From assembly GCF_031501865.1 (NCBI RefSeq), contig NZ_JARRCW010000001.1, positions 195,001 to 259,000 of the forward strand: a DNA stretch of 64,000 bases, in the 5' to 3' direction. The DNA comes from Pseudovibrio sp. M1P-2-3 (lineage in GTDB: Bacteria; Pseudomonadota; Alphaproteobacteria; Rhizobiales; Stappiaceae). How positions within the stretch are numbered: the first letter of the stretch is position 1; every line of letters begins with the position of its first letter. Both the position numbers and the translations under genes were made by a program. Below the pieces are notes generated by a model. It worked only from the letters and a program-made list of their open reading frames with translations. It had not been told where the DNA came from and ran no database searches. Shown here one piece after another: positions 38,224-48,055 of this stretch.

Positions 38224-38892
38224 ATGCAAGTAGCGCAGCCTCCCTCTGATCATTTCAGTTGGGGTAAACGGAACGAGCAAAAAAAGGTGGCAGCCCAGAA
38301 AGCTGCCCGCCGTCACACGCTGCTTGTTAAAATTCTACGCTTCTTACTGCCGACACTTGGCTTTCTCATCGCCGCATTCATGGTTGGGATGATTATCTTC
38401 CAGAATATCTTTTCCGGCATAGGAATTGGCGCGATCAAGCTCTCGCCTGATGGGCTGGTGATGTCTAACCCGCACCTTTCGGGAAGTGATGGGGAGCGTT
38501 CCTACACAGTGAAGGCATCGGAAGCACTTCAGCGACTGACCAATCCCGATATTATAGACCTTGATAACATCTCCGCACAGATCAACCTGACCAAGGAAGA
38601 GGGCGCCACTGTGACGGCCAGTCAGGGGACCTATGATGCAGGCGGTGAAACGCTGCGTTTGGAAAAGGGCGTTAAAGTTGTTTATAGCAAGGGCTATACC
38701 GCAGAATTTGAATACTTGGACATTGATATGAAAACCGGAAAAATCAAGACCAGTGACGTGGTTGAGGTCCAGTCAAACGGTGGTATGATTGGTGCCGGTT
38801 CCATGTCCTTTGATCAAGAGAATGATACTTTGAATTTTGGCGATGGGGTTTCAATGCTCTTGAACCCTGCCGCAATGGAGAACAGTCAATGA
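38224..38892 (+). CDS. lptC: LPS export protein LptC
   Basis: The 222-residue bitopic protein has a basic N-terminal stretch (RNEQKKVAAQKAARR), one membrane helix (ILRFLLPTLGFLIAAFMVGM, about 39-58) and a periplasmic beta-jellyroll part (YTVKASEA, GTYDAGGETLRLEKGVKV). It hands LPS from LptBFG to LptA. It overlaps lptA by four bases. Confidence 0.92.
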   Translation: MQVAQPPSDHFSWGKRNEQKKVAAQKAARRHTLLVKILRFLLPTLGFLIAAFMVGMIIFQNIFSGIGIGAIKLSPDGLVMSNPHLSGSDGERSYTVKASEALQRLTNPDIIDLDNISAQINLTKEEGATVTASQGTYDAGGETLRLEKGVKVVYSKGYTAEFEYLDIDMKTGKIKTSDVVEVQSNGGMIGAGSMSFDQENDTLNFGDGVSMLLNPAAMENSQ

Positions 38893-39449
38893 GCAATTTG
38901 TTCCGCGCTTTGAGCGCATCTGTGATTTTTACAGTACTGATCTCCTTTGGTGTTCAGGCGCAGACCTTTTCTGACTCGTTCGCCGGTTTCGGCTCCAACA
39001 GCAAGGAGCCCATTGAGATACAGGCGGCGAACCTGCAGGTTCAGGACAAACAGAAAAGTGCGACGTTTACCGGGAATGTAGTGGTAACGCAGGGCGAGTC
39101 CCGCCTGAAGGCTGACAAACTGATTGTCTATTATTCCGGCTCCATGGCCACAACCGGCGAAGACACTGAAGCGGTGCAGCAATCTATATCCCGTATTGAG
39201 GCTGATGGAAATGTGCTGATTTCCTCCGAGGATCAGGTCGCGACCGGTGATGAAGCCAGCTTTGATATGGGCAAAGAAATTATGATTATGACTGGTAAGA
39301 AGGTTGTTCTCAGCCAAGGACCCAATGTTGTGGTGGGCAGCCAGTTGGTTGTGAACCTGAAAACCGGAAAAGTTGATCTGAAATCGCCGCAAACGGGTCG
39401 GGTAAAGTTGCTTCTGCAGCCAAACAGCTTTCAAAAACAATCGCAATAA
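38889..39449 (+). CDS. lptA: LPS transport periplasmic protein LptA
   Basis: The 186-residue protein has a signal peptide ending near GVQAQ and an OstA-like beta-jellyroll: [38 protein letters not shown] (in two parts, residues about 38-78). It bridges the periplasm for LPS. It is translationally coupled to lptC. Confidence 0.93.
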   Translation: MSNLFRALSASVIFTVLISFGVQAQTFSDSFAGFGSNSKEPIEIQAANLQVQDKQKSATFTGNVVVTQGESRLKADKLIVYYSGSMATTGEDTEAVQQSISRIEADGNVLISSEDQVATGDEASFDMGKEIMIMTGKKVVLSQGPNVVVGSQLVVNLKTGKVDLKSPQTGRVKLLLQPNSFQKQSQ

Positions 39450-39480
39450 CACACTAGAGCAAGAAGCTAGGGCAATTTCA

Positions 39481-40281
39481 TTGACACAGGACCACAGCGC
39501 TCCCCATTCACACACCTATAATCCGCAGGAGTCGGGCATCGCTCAGGCGGACTATGCCAATGAGACTTTGGAAGTGGAAGGAATTGGCAAGAGCTATAAC
39601 CGCCGGCAGGTGGTGAAGTCTGTCAGTCTTTCTGTGAGACGAGGTGAAGCCGTTGGGCTTTTAGGGCCAAATGGAGCGGGTAAAACCACCTGCTTTTATA
39701 TGATTACGGGTCTTATTCGCCCAGATCACGGTGCTATACGGTTAGACGGCTTTGATATGACCCAGTTGCCTATGTACCGGCGGGCGCGTTTGGGGATTGG
39801 ATACCTGCCGCAGGAAGCCTCTATTTTTCGCGGACTGAATGTGGAGCAGAATATTCGCTCCGTTCTGGAAATTGTGGAGCCAAAGCGCAAGAAACGTGAA
39901 GAAGAGCTGGATGCGCTTTTGCACGAGTTTCGCATTGAGCACCTTCGTAAATCGCCCAGTATGGCCTTGTCCGGTGGTGAGCGACGCAGGGTGGAAATTG
40001 CCCGCGCCTTGGCAAGCCGTCCGGCCTTTATGCTCCTAGATGAGCCTTTTGCAGGAATTGACCCTATTGCTGTTGGTGATATTCAACAGTTGGTTCGCCA
40101 TTTGACCCAGCGGGGCATTGGCGTGCTGATAACCGATCATAATGTTCGTGAGACACTGGGGTTAATTGACAGGGCGTATATTATTGCTGCCGGCGAAGTG
40201 CTTACAGAGGGTGACCCTCAAGCCATTGTTGCCAATCCGGATGTAAGACGTCTTTATCTGGGTGAGCAATTTACCCTTTAG
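39481..40281 (+). CDS. lptB: LPS export ABC transporter ATPase LptB
   Basis: The 266-residue protein has Walker A (GPNGAGKTT), [19 protein letters not shown], signature [14 protein letters not shown], Walker B ([12 protein letters not shown]) and the H-loop [11 protein letters not shown], all close to LptB. A short extra N-terminal part of about 28 residues precedes the domain. The start is probably TTG 39481 (AGGG upstream). It follows lptA by about 30 bases and precedes rpoN, the usual order. Confidence 0.95.
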   Translation: MTQDHSAPHSHTYNPQESGIAQADYANETLEVEGIGKSYNRRQVVKSVSLSVRRGEAVGLLGPNGAGKTTCFYMITGLIRPDHGAIRLDGFDMTQLPMYRRARLGIGYLPQEASIFRGLNVEQNIRSVLEIVEPKRKKREEELDALLHEFRIEHLRKSPSMALSGGERRRVEIARALASRPAFMLLDEPFAGIDPIAVGDIQQLVRHLTQRGIGVLITDHNVRETLGLIDRAYIIAAGEVLTEGDPQAIVANPDVRRLYLGEQFTL

Positions 40282-40355
40282 CCTCGAATATTTGCTAGAC
40301 TACGCCATGTAATCTGGACCGCTTGGGGGACAGAGCAGGGAGGACGCGGGGAACG

Positions 40356-41897
40356 ATGGCTTTATCGCCAAAACTGGAGGTTAGACAGTCTCAGCAGCTT
40401 GTGATGACGCCGCAGTTGATGCAGGCAATCAAGCTGCTGCAAATGTCGAGCCTTGATCTTGTTTCCTACGTTGAGAATGAAATTGACAGCAATCCGTTTC
40501 TCGAGCGTACCGAGGGTGACACCCAAGGGGAGGGAGCGGAGCGTTCTGAGCCCCTAGAGAATGCCGGCGAAAAGACTTCGGCTGATGGGGCTGATGGGGC
40601 TGATGGGGACTGGATGGCAAGCCAGTTGGAAACAACGCCCGCGGCGATTTCCAGCCGGATGGACGCTGATCTTTCCAATGTGTTTCCCGATGACAATGGG
40701 GTGGAAAGGGTCGTGGACCCTTCTGCTGCCAAGGCGGATAACTGGAAAGCACCCAGTAATGGGGCAATGGCGTCCACCTCGGAAGATTTCAACCTTGAAA
40801 CTTTTGTGGCCGCCGAACTTTCCATGGCAGACGTTCTTTTGGAACAAGCCTCTGTTGCCCTCACATCTCCCGCAGACCGGATGGTCGCGCTCTACCTGAT
40901 CGATGCTCTGGATGAGAACGGCTATCTGCGAATTGACCAGCTTGAGGCCGCAGAAAAGCTGGGGATCTCGCTGGAGCACCTTGAACAGGTTATTCTGCAA
41001 CTTCAAGGTTTGGATCCTGTTGGAATTTTCGCACGCTCTCTTGAAGAGTGCCTTGCCCTGCAACTGCGAGAAAAGGATCGCTATGATCCGGCCATGCAGG
41101 CCCTGATCGAGAACATCGGCCTCCTCGCCAAACGTGAGTTTGAGATGCTCAAAGCGTTGTGCGGTGTGGATGATGAAGACTTGCAGGAAATGATTTTCGA
41201 GGTCAAACAGCTTAATCCCAAGCCGGGGGCGATATTTGAACATGAGCTCGTACAGCCGGTTGTGCCTGATGCGATTGTAAAACAAAGCGCCCACGGGTGG
41301 ACGGTGGAACTGAACTCGGAAACGCTTCCCAAGGTTCTTGTGAATCAAAGCTATTATTCGGAGATCTCTTCAGCAGTGAATGGAGAGGCGGATCAGCAGT
41401 ATTTTATGGACAGCCTGCAAACTGCCAACTGGCTGGCCAAAAGCCTTGAGCAGCGGGCTCGAACAATTTTGAAGGTAGCAACGGAAATTGTACGCCAGCA
41501 GGACCGGTTCCTTTCTCTGGGTGTGCAGCACTTGCGCCCTTTGAACCTGCGGACAATTGCAGATGCAATCGGCATGCATGAATCTACCGTCAGCCGTGTG
41601 ACCTCCAACAAATATATCGCAACGCCCCGAGGGATTTACGAGCTGAAATATTTCTTCTCATCGACGATTTCTTCTGTTGAAGGTGGGGAGGGGCATTCCT
41701 CAGAATCTGTTAAGCATAAAATCAAACAACTTATTGATGCGGAAAGCCCGAAAGCAATTCTTTCAGACGATACAATCGTTAAACTTCTGAAAGGAGAGGG
41801 AGTGGATATCGCCCGCAGAACTGTGGCAAAGTACCGCGACGTCTTAAAGATTCCCTCTTCCGTCCAACGACGCAGAGAGAAGCGAATTTCTAGCTAA
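40356..41897 (+). CDS. rpoN: RNA polymerase sigma-54 factor
   Basis: The 513-residue protein has the activator-binding N-terminus (LRQSQQLVMTPQLMQAIKLLQ-type, residues about 8-30), an acidic variable region (ADGADGADGDW), the core-binding domain, the HTH (TIADAIGMHESTVSRVTSNK) and the RpoN box ARRTVAKYRD near the end. It directs nitrogen- and carbon-related promoters that need enhancer-binding activators. ATG 40356 follows GGGGAA. Confidence 0.97.
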   Translation: MALSPKLEVRQSQQLVMTPQLMQAIKLLQMSSLDLVSYVENEIDSNPFLERTEGDTQGEGAERSEPLENAGEKTSADGADGADGDWMASQLETTPAAISSRMDADLSNVFPDDNGVERVVDPSAAKADNWKAPSNGAMASTSEDFNLETFVAAELSMADVLLEQASVALTSPADRMVALYLIDALDENGYLRIDQLEAAEKLGISLEHLEQVILQLQGLDPVGIFARSLEECLALQLREKDRYDPAMQALIENIGLLAKREFEMLKALCGVDDEDLQEMIFEVKQLNPKPGAIFEHELVQPVVPDAIVKQSAHGWTVELNSETLPKVLVNQSYYSEISSAVNGEADQQYFMDSLQTANWLAKSLEQRARTILKVATEIVRQQDRFLSLGVQHLRPLNLRTIADAIGMHESTVSRVTSNKYIATPRGIYELKYFFSSTISSVEGGEGHSSESVKHKIKQLIDAESPKAILSDDTIVKLLKGEGVDIARRTVAKYRDVLKIPSSVQRRREKRISS

Positions 41898-42117
41898 CTC
41901 ATTAAAATTAAAGGTAATTTTGTGACTGACCTTAGGTCACTTTTTGGTGTATTGACAATTGTTAAGTTAATAATTATCAAGCCGGATGTGTCGTAATGTA
42001 CGAAAAGAGTGGCACTTTTTTTCTAAGTGGTCCATTCTGACAATTGTAGAAGGCTGGTGCTTTTGAAAGGCTTGCCTTTCTGCGAAACATAGTCGACACA
42101 AAACATATGAGGTTCCC

Positions 42118-42702
42118 ATGACATTGCGAATTTCGGGAAGAAACGTGGACATCGGTGACGCAACGCGCGGCCACGTCGAGAACCGGATTGCAGACGCGCT
42201 GGAGAAGTATTATCCGGGTGCTTACACAGGTCATGTGACAATATCGCGAGAGGGGTCTGGCTTTAGATCTGAATGTACGATCCACCTGAGCACAGGTGTG
42301 GTCCTTCAGGTTTCTGGCGACAATCACGACCCTAGACAAAGTTTCGACATTGCGGCAGAGCGTATGGAAAAACGTCTGCGCCGCTACAACAGAAAGCTAA
42401 AGGCACATCACGGAAATGGAGCTGACAGAGATTCTCTGGATGCGACATCCTATGTTTTAGCTGAACCGGAAGAAGAAGAGGAAGTACCAGCAGACTACAA
42501 GCCACTTGTTGTTGCAGAAACGTCAGCAGCTGTTAAAACCATGACAGTTGGTATGGCCGTTATGGAACTGGATTTGAGTGAAGCCCCTGTAGTTATGTTC
42601 CGGAATGCGGGAAATGGCGGAGTTAACGTTGTATTTCGCAGGACAGACGGCAATATTGGATGGATTGACCCCGTGTTAGCCGAGGCTGGTAAGCCAAGTT
42701 AA
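42118..42702 (+). CDS. hpf: Ribosome hibernation promoting factor, long form
   Basis: The 194-residue protein has the N-terminal S30AE domain (LRISGRNVDIGDATRGHVEN, HVTISREGSGF, DNHDPRQSFDIAAERMEKRL) and a C-terminal dimerisation domain (PLVVAETSAAVKTMTVGMAV to NVVFRRTDGNIGWIDP). Long HPF makes 100S ribosome dimers in stationary phase. It is found after rpoN in most proteobacteria. Confidence 0.95.
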   Translation: MTLRISGRNVDIGDATRGHVENRIADALEKYYPGAYTGHVTISREGSGFRSECTIHLSTGVVLQVSGDNHDPRQSFDIAAERMEKRLRRYNRKLKAHHGNGADRDSLDATSYVLAEPEEEEEVPADYKPLVVAETSAAVKTMTVGMAVMELDLSEAPVVMFRNAGNGGVNVVFRRTDGNIGWIDPVLAEAGKPS

Positions 42703-42735
42703 ACTTCGGCAGTTTATAAAACTGATGAAAACGTG

Positions 42736-42757
42736 CAAAGCCGGTTCTCCGGCTTTG
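42736..42757 (+). terminator. Hairpin between hpf and ptsN
   Basis: CAAAGCCGG and CCGGCTTTG form a perfect 9-bp stem with a TTCT tetraloop. Only a weak T tract follows, so it may stabilise the hpf end or partly terminate transcription into ptsN. Confidence 0.6.
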
Positions 42758-42784
42758 TGCCTTTAGGAGAGTATGGATTAGAGA

Positions 42785-43252
42785 ATGGAGCTCGTTGAAC
42801 TATTAAGTCCCGAGGCTATTTTGCCAAATTTGAAGGCCAACAGCAAAAAACAGGCGCTTCAAGAAGTGGCCTCACGCGCTGCCACAGTCTGCGGACAGGA
42901 TGAGCGCGATATTTTTGAGACTTTGTTACAGCGAGAGCAACTTGGATCCACCGGAGTTGGCAATGGCATTGCAATTCCCCATGGCAAGATGCTGTCGTTA
43001 TCCAGTCTTCATGGCGTTTTCGCGCGACTGGACAAGCCCATAGACTTTGACAGTTTGGATGACCAGCCGGTCGATCTGATTTTTGTTTTGCTGGCACCCG
43101 AAGGAGCTGGTGCTGACCATTTGAAAGCTCTGGCCCGTGTGGCGCGATTGCTTCGTGATGGTGAGGTTGCTTCCAAATTGCGTGCAACCAAAGACAGCGC
43201 AGCAATTTACTCGATTTTAACCCAGCCGTTGGCCTCGCCAACCGCAGCTTGA
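42785..43252 (+). CDS. ptsN: PTS IIA-like nitrogen regulatory protein
   Basis: The 155-residue protein has the EIIA-Ntr phosphorylation site GNGIAIPHGK (His about residue 66), LGSTGVGNG before it, and PVDLIFVLLAPEGAGADHLKAL. It takes phosphate from EI-Ntr/NPr and regulates potassium, nitrogen and carbon functions. It ends the rpoN-hpf-ptsN block and is followed by a clear terminator. Confidence 0.96.
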   Translation: MELVELLSPEAILPNLKANSKKQALQEVASRAATVCGQDERDIFETLLQREQLGSTGVGNGIAIPHGKMLSLSSLHGVFARLDKPIDFDSLDDQPVDLIFVLLAPEGAGADHLKALARVARLLRDGEVASKLRATKDSAAIYSILTQPLASPTAA

Positions 43253-43257
43253 ATAAT

Positions 43258-43289
43258 CATGCCTCGAATTTTCGGGGCATGTTTTTTTT
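43258..43289 (+). terminator. Terminator after ptsN
   Basis: CATGCC and GGCATG close a hairpin with an inner CGAA/TTCG pair, followed by eight T residues. A strong intrinsic terminator. Confidence 0.92.
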
Positions 43290-43781
43290 GGGATGATCTG
43301 CAACAGCTTTTACGAGAACACCAGTGTGCGTTCATTATGTGTGCAGCACGGATCTCAGCCTTTTAAATATCGTAAATTAAACAAAAAATACTCTGGCTCA
43401 TCGCTGCCAACACTGCAGGTATGGGCACTTACAGCGTATCTCCGAAAAGTGGATGCGGTTTTCGGATAAAGATACGCGCAAACAAAAACTTAAAGCGGTG
43501 AAGTGTTTCTATTAAAACGCAAACTGCTTTAAAACTCTAGCTTTCCCTAGAATACATTCGATTAAATAACCTTGGATGCGTTGAACCGTGATGGGACGAG
43601 CGTTTTGCTGCGTGATTCCAATAAACGGTATCCGTTGACGGAAGATAAATTTTTGGATGTCTCTGGGCTTTAACGCACATTCAATTATCAAAGTGTAGTC
43701 TGCATACTCAACAAGCAGTAGCCTTTACTCGAACTCCTGACTATGTTGACAGGACCCCCTCAGACTTTGCAAGGTTGAGGC
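43290..43781. other. Intergenic region with repeats, before otsB
   Basis: About 490 bases without a credible gene. It contains the GCGTATC palindrome at 43434-43477. This is followed by AAAGCGGTG...AACTGCTTT (43492-43535), which may be a second repeat module. The stretch 43540-43781 carries the presumed otsB promoter. Confidence 0.55.
43434..43477. repeat. Rhizobiales-type palindromic repeat, copy 1
   Basis: GCGTATC and GATACGC form the outer arms and CCGAAAAGTGG / CGGTTTTCGG the inner part. It is the same family as 50884-50924 and resembles the abundant intergenic palindromes of Rhizobiales genomes. Confidence 0.85.
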
Positions 43782-44573
43782 ATGACCATACCTCCTCGTC
43801 TTACGCCTGACATGGCTTTGTTTTTGGACTTCGATGGAACGCTTGTCGAAATTGCAGAAAAACCGGATGCTATTTACCTTGAACCGGTAATGGCTGAATG
43901 TCTCTTGCAGACTTACCACGGGTTAAACGGAGCGCTGGCTCTCATTTCCGGTCGGTCAATTCGTGAGCTGGACTACTATTTAAATCCAACGGTTTTGCCT
44001 GCTGCGGGACTACACGGTTTGGAGCGCCGCCTCTCTTTGGAAGAGGGGATTGTGGCGCTGGACAGCTGGCCAGGTGTTTGCGAGTTGAAAGAAAAGCTCA
44101 TTCTCTCCGGAGTTTTACATGGGGGTGTTGTGTTGGAGGACAAGGGCAGTGCGCTTGCCGTCCATTATCGGGCCTGCCCGGAGCGCGAAGCAGACGTGCG
44201 CGGGACCCTATGCGATTTGGCGGAGCAATTTCCATCCTTGCATGTGATTTTCGGCAATATGGTCGCCGAAGCGAAACCCAAAGGTGAAGACAAGGGGACT
44301 GCAGTACGGCGGTTTTTGGAAATGCCTGTCTTCAAGAACCGGCTGCCAGTTTTCATTGGCGATGATGTGACAGATGAAGACGGCATTCGAGCTGTTCAGG
44401 AGCTGGGAGGGTATGGAATTAAAGTTGGAGAACAACAAAGTGAAGCAGCCTTTCGGCTGAAGGATGTGGAGAGCGTTGGCGTTTGGCTTTGCCAGACGTA
44501 TGTTGAACGTTTTTTTGAAATGCAGGCGAGACAAAACCTCATCGACAGGCAAGGCACAGCGGAGACAGGCTAA
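43782..44573 (+). CDS. otsB: Trehalose-6-phosphate phosphatase
   Basis: The 263-residue HAD-family enzyme has ALFLDFDGTLVEIAEKPD (nucleophile Asp), ALISGRSI, AAGLHGLERR, PKGEDKGTAVRRFL and FIGDDVTDEDG (metal-binding Asp). It removes phosphate from trehalose-6-phosphate. Its stop TAA is directly followed by the ATG of the GH15 gene. Confidence 0.96.
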   Translation: MTIPPRLTPDMALFLDFDGTLVEIAEKPDAIYLEPVMAECLLQTYHGLNGALALISGRSIRELDYYLNPTVLPAAGLHGLERRLSLEEGIVALDSWPGVCELKEKLILSGVLHGGVVLEDKGSALAVHYRACPEREADVRGTLCDLAEQFPSLHVIFGNMVAEAKPKGEDKGTAVRRFLEMPVFKNRLPVFIGDDVTDEDGIRAVQELGGYGIKVGEQQSEAAFRLKDVESVGVWLCQTYVERFFEMQARQNLIDRQGTAETG

Positions 44574-46400
44574 ATGGCTGAAGCACAGATTAAATCTTTT
44601 CCAGTGAAACCGCTCAGTGAGCCGGACCTCAATATGGCTTTGATTGGAAACTGTTCCTTTGCTGGATTGATTGACACTATGGGACGGATTGTCTGGTGCT
44701 GCTTACCCCGTTTTGACGGAGACCCCGTATTCCATTCGCTTTTGGGGACCAATGGCGAGGAAGGGGACGGAACTTTCATTGTTGAACTTTTGGGGGCGGT
44801 GCGGAGTGAGCAAACCTATGTGGAGAATACCGCGATTGTTCAAACCCGAATTTATGATGGTGATGGCAATGCCATCGAAATTACAGACTTCGCACCGCGT
44901 TTTAACCGTAAAGGACGGGTGTTTCGTCCCAATGCTATTGCCCGCAGGGTGAGCGCAATTTCCGGTCATCCGCGTATTGTTATCCGGTGTCGCCCCCGTT
45001 TTGCATGGGGCAAGAAATTGCCAGAGATTACCTTTGGCTCCAACCATATCCGCTATGTGGGGAATGGCACAACCTTGCGCATGACAACCAGTGCGTCGGT
45101 GACCTATGTGCGGGATGAAACTCCGTTTTTGCTGGATGGACCACTTTCGTTTTATTTGGGGCCGGATGAGAGCGTGACGGAACATCCAGAAAAGATATGT
45201 CGTGATTTTCAGGAGGAAACTGCGCACTACTGGAAACTCTGGACACGGCGGCTCGGATTGCCGCTGGAGTATCAAGATGCGGTTATCCGTGCAGCCATCA
45301 CCTTGAAATTGTGTACCTATGAGGAAACCGGAGCGATTATCGCAGCGGTGACCACTTCCATACCCGAGGCGAACAATACGGTTCGTAATTGGGATTACCG
45401 GTATTGTTGGCTGCGGGATGCGTTTTTTGTAGTGCGCGCGTTGAATGGTCTTTCCGAGATGGAAACCATGGAGAATTATCTGCGCTATTTGAACAATATC
45501 TCCATGATGACAAACGGCGGGCACGTGCAGCCCCTTTATGGCATCGGTTTGGAAGCCACAATCATTGAAAAGACTGTTGACCTGCCGGGGTATAAGGGAA
45601 ACAAACCTGTTCGGGTTGGAAATCAGGCCTATGAGCATTTTCAGCATGATGTGTATGGCAATATTGTTTTAGGGGCATCACAAGCCTTCTTTGACAAGCG
45701 CCTGCTGCGCCAGCCCGGTGTCGATGACTTTATGCGGCTGGAAAAAGCCGGTGAACGGGCGTTCAAACTATATAATGAGCCTGATGCGGGTATTTGGGAG
45801 CTGCGTAACAGAGCCCGTGTACACACCTCTTCCTCTCTCATGTGCTGGGCTGCTTGTGACCGGCTTTCCAAGATTGCCGGACAGTTTGAACTGAATGAAA
45901 GAGCCAAGTTCTGGGCAAAGCGGGCAAAAACGATCCATAGCGCCATCTGTGATCTGGGATGGAATGATGAGATTGGAGCCTTTGTCGAGAGCTTTGGCGG
46001 TGAGGATATGGATGCCAGCTTGCTCTTGATGGCTGAAGTTGGCTTCTTACCCGCAACGGACCCGCGCTTTGAGGCAACCGTTGATAAAATCGGGGAACAG
46101 CTGCGGCGGGGTAACCATCTGTTTCGCTATCGTGCTGCCGATGATTTCGGCGAACCGGAGAACGCATTTAATATTTGTACGTTCTGGTACATTGATGCGT
46201 TGGCCCGAATCGGACGAAAAGATGAGGCACGGGAAATCTATGAGGAACTTTTGGCCTGTCGTAACCATGTTGGCCTTCTTTCCGAGGATACCAGGACTGA
46301 AACGGGAGAGTTATGGGGTAACTTCCCGCAGACATACTCTATGGTTGGGATTATTAACGGCGCCGTCCGTCTCTCCTCACAATGGGAGACTATTATTTAA
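44574..46400 (+). CDS. Glycoside hydrolase family 15 protein
   Basis: The 608-residue protein has an N-terminal beta-sandwich (ALIGNCSFAGLIDTMGRIVWCCLPRFDGDPVF) and an (alpha/alpha)6 barrel with NTVRNWDYRYCWLRDAFF, RNRARVHTSSSLMCWAACDR and, at the end, ETGELWGNFPQTYSMVGIINGA. GH15 includes glucoamylases and trehalases. Its place between otsB and otsA suggests action on trehalose or a related alpha-glucoside. No signal peptide, so cytosolic. Confidence 0.93.
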   Translation: MAEAQIKSFPVKPLSEPDLNMALIGNCSFAGLIDTMGRIVWCCLPRFDGDPVFHSLLGTNGEEGDGTFIVELLGAVRSEQTYVENTAIVQTRIYDGDGNAIEITDFAPRFNRKGRVFRPNAIARRVSAISGHPRIVIRCRPRFAWGKKLPEITFGSNHIRYVGNGTTLRMTTSASVTYVRDETPFLLDGPLSFYLGPDESVTEHPEKICRDFQEETAHYWKLWTRRLGLPLEYQDAVIRAAITLKLCTYEETGAIIAAVTTSIPEANNTVRNWDYRYCWLRDAFFVVRALNGLSEMETMENYLRYLNNISMMTNGGHVQPLYGIGLEATIIEKTVDLPGYKGNKPVRVGNQAYEHFQHDVYGNIVLGASQAFFDKRLLRQPGVDDFMRLEKAGERAFKLYNEPDAGIWELRNRARVHTSSSLMCWAACDRLSKIAGQFELNERAKFWAKRAKTIHSAICDLGWNDEIGAFVESFGGEDMDASLLLMAEVGFLPATDPRFEATVDKIGEQLRRGNHLFRYRAADDFGEPENAFNICTFWYIDALARIGRKDEAREIYEELLACRNHVGLLSEDTRTETGELWGNFPQTYSMVGIINGAVRLSSQWETII

Positions 46401-46471
46401 AGACATTTAGTTGGGTGACGTGAACACAAGAGCATTTGTTGAAACAGTTTTGTAGTTAGGAAGGTGTATAC

Positions 46472-47851
46472 ATGAGTCGGCTAGTCGTGGTTTCCAACCG
46501 GGTCGGACCTCTGGAGGGCAGAGGTAGTGCCGGGGGACTTGCCGTTGCACTCGTGGACACACTTTTGCAAACCGGCGGAGTCTGGTTTGGCTGGACCGGT
46601 GAAGTTTCCGAGGCGGGGACCTATGGCCAGTTGCACAAGAGCGATCATGATAACGTTTCTCTGGTGCAGATTGATCTCTCCCAAAATGACTATGATGAAT
46701 ACTACATCGGGTATGCGAACAGGACTTTGTGGCCTGTGCTCCATTACAGGCTTGACCTTGCTGACTTTGGTCGCCGGTTTGAAGAGGGGTATCGCCGTGT
46801 AAACGAGCGCTTTGCGTCTCGCTTGCGGCCCGAACTGACTGATGATGATATCATCTGGGTACATGACTATCACTTTTTTGGAATGGGGGCGCAACTGCGT
46901 GAAATGGGGGTTAAGACCCCAATCGCGTTCTTTCTCCATATCCCGTTTCCAGCCCCTGAAATCCTTGCGGCGCTTCCCAACGCCGATGTTATCGTGCGGC
47001 GTATGATGGCCTATGATCTGATAGGGTTCCAGACCACCCGGGACGCCGCAAACTTCCGCCGATTTGTTGTCGAGGAACTGGAGGGAGAGGAGCTTGGGGA
47101 AGATTATGTAAGGGCTGTGGGCCGTACCATCCAGGCCAAAGCGTATCCGATTGGGATTGATGCAGAAAGTTATTCCCAAGCAGCCTTCACGCCGGAGGCG
47201 CGCAGCAATACCGCCCAGATAGAAAAACTGCTGAGCGGGCGGAGCCAGATTATTGGTGTTGACCGGATCGACTATTCAAAAGGCTTGCCTGAGCGGTTTC
47301 GGGCATTTGAGCGGTTGATGGAAGATTATCCGGAAAACAGAGGGCAAGTGAGCCTGATGCAGATTGCCCCTCCCTCTCGCTCAGAGCTGGATGCTTATGC
47401 GGAAATTCGCCGGGAGCTGGAAGGGCTATCGGGCAATATCAATGGCCGGTTTGCGCAGTTGGACTGGACGCCGATCCGTTTTTTGACACGGGGGCTACCG
47501 CGCACGGCTCTTGCAGGCATTTACCGCGCCAGCCGGATCGGCCTTGTGACTCCCTTGCGTGATGGAATGAACCTAGTGGCAAAAGAATATATTGCAGCGC
47601 AAAGGGCAGAGGATCCGGGTGTGCTGGTTCTCTCCCGCTTTGCAGGGGCAGCCGAGCGAATGCCGGAGGCGCTGATTGTGAACCCCCACTCTGCGGAGGA
47701 AACAGCGGCAGCCATTCAAACCGGTCTCACCATGCCGCTGGGCGAACGGCGAGAGCGGTGGCAGTCCATGTTCCGACGCCTGTGCGAGGAGGACGCTAAC
47801 TTCTGGGTGAACTCCATTCTCGCGGATTTAAAGAAGGTTGTTGCCATGTAG
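46472..47851 (+). CDS. otsA: Trehalose-6-phosphate synthase
   Basis: The 459-residue GT20 enzyme has SNRVGPLEGRGSAGGLAVAL, WVHDYHFFGMGAQLREMG, IDYSKGLPERFRAFERL and PLRDGMNLVAKEYIAAQ. It joins UDP-glucose and glucose-6-phosphate. AGGAAGG lies seven bases before ATG. With otsB and the GH15 gene it forms a trehalose operon for osmotic or desiccation stress. Confidence 0.96.
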   Translation: MSRLVVVSNRVGPLEGRGSAGGLAVALVDTLLQTGGVWFGWTGEVSEAGTYGQLHKSDHDNVSLVQIDLSQNDYDEYYIGYANRTLWPVLHYRLDLADFGRRFEEGYRRVNERFASRLRPELTDDDIIWVHDYHFFGMGAQLREMGVKTPIAFFLHIPFPAPEILAALPNADVIVRRMMAYDLIGFQTTRDAANFRRFVVEELEGEELGEDYVRAVGRTIQAKAYPIGIDAESYSQAAFTPEARSNTAQIEKLLSGRSQIIGVDRIDYSKGLPERFRAFERLMEDYPENRGQVSLMQIAPPSRSELDAYAEIRRELEGLSGNINGRFAQLDWTPIRFLTRGLPRTALAGIYRASRIGLVTPLRDGMNLVAKEYIAAQRAEDPGVLVLSRFAGAAERMPEALIVNPHSAEETAAAIQTGLTMPLGERRERWQSMFRRLCEEDANFWVNSILADLKKVVAM

Positions 47852-48055
47852 GCTTGTTTCCCCTCAAAAGCGGAGGCAACTTTCTATACTTACCTAACCA
47901 ATTTAGTTTATTGAAAAGAAACGTTAAAACCAATTTCCCAAGCCTGAGACTGGGCCGCATGGGGGCTAGTCGGTAGACTGTCTTCGGGTGTCTTTGTGCT
48001 CTACCTGTGAATGAGGCCATGAGGAACGCCCCAACACTTATGGAGACTGGGAAAC

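Noticed and set aside
40554-41348. 264-codon minus-strand frame opposite rpoN
   Set aside because: Antisense shadow of sigma-54.
44703-45647. 314-codon minus-strand frame opposite the GH15 gene
   Set aside because: Antisense shadow of a clearly coding gene; composition and motifs are not protein-like.
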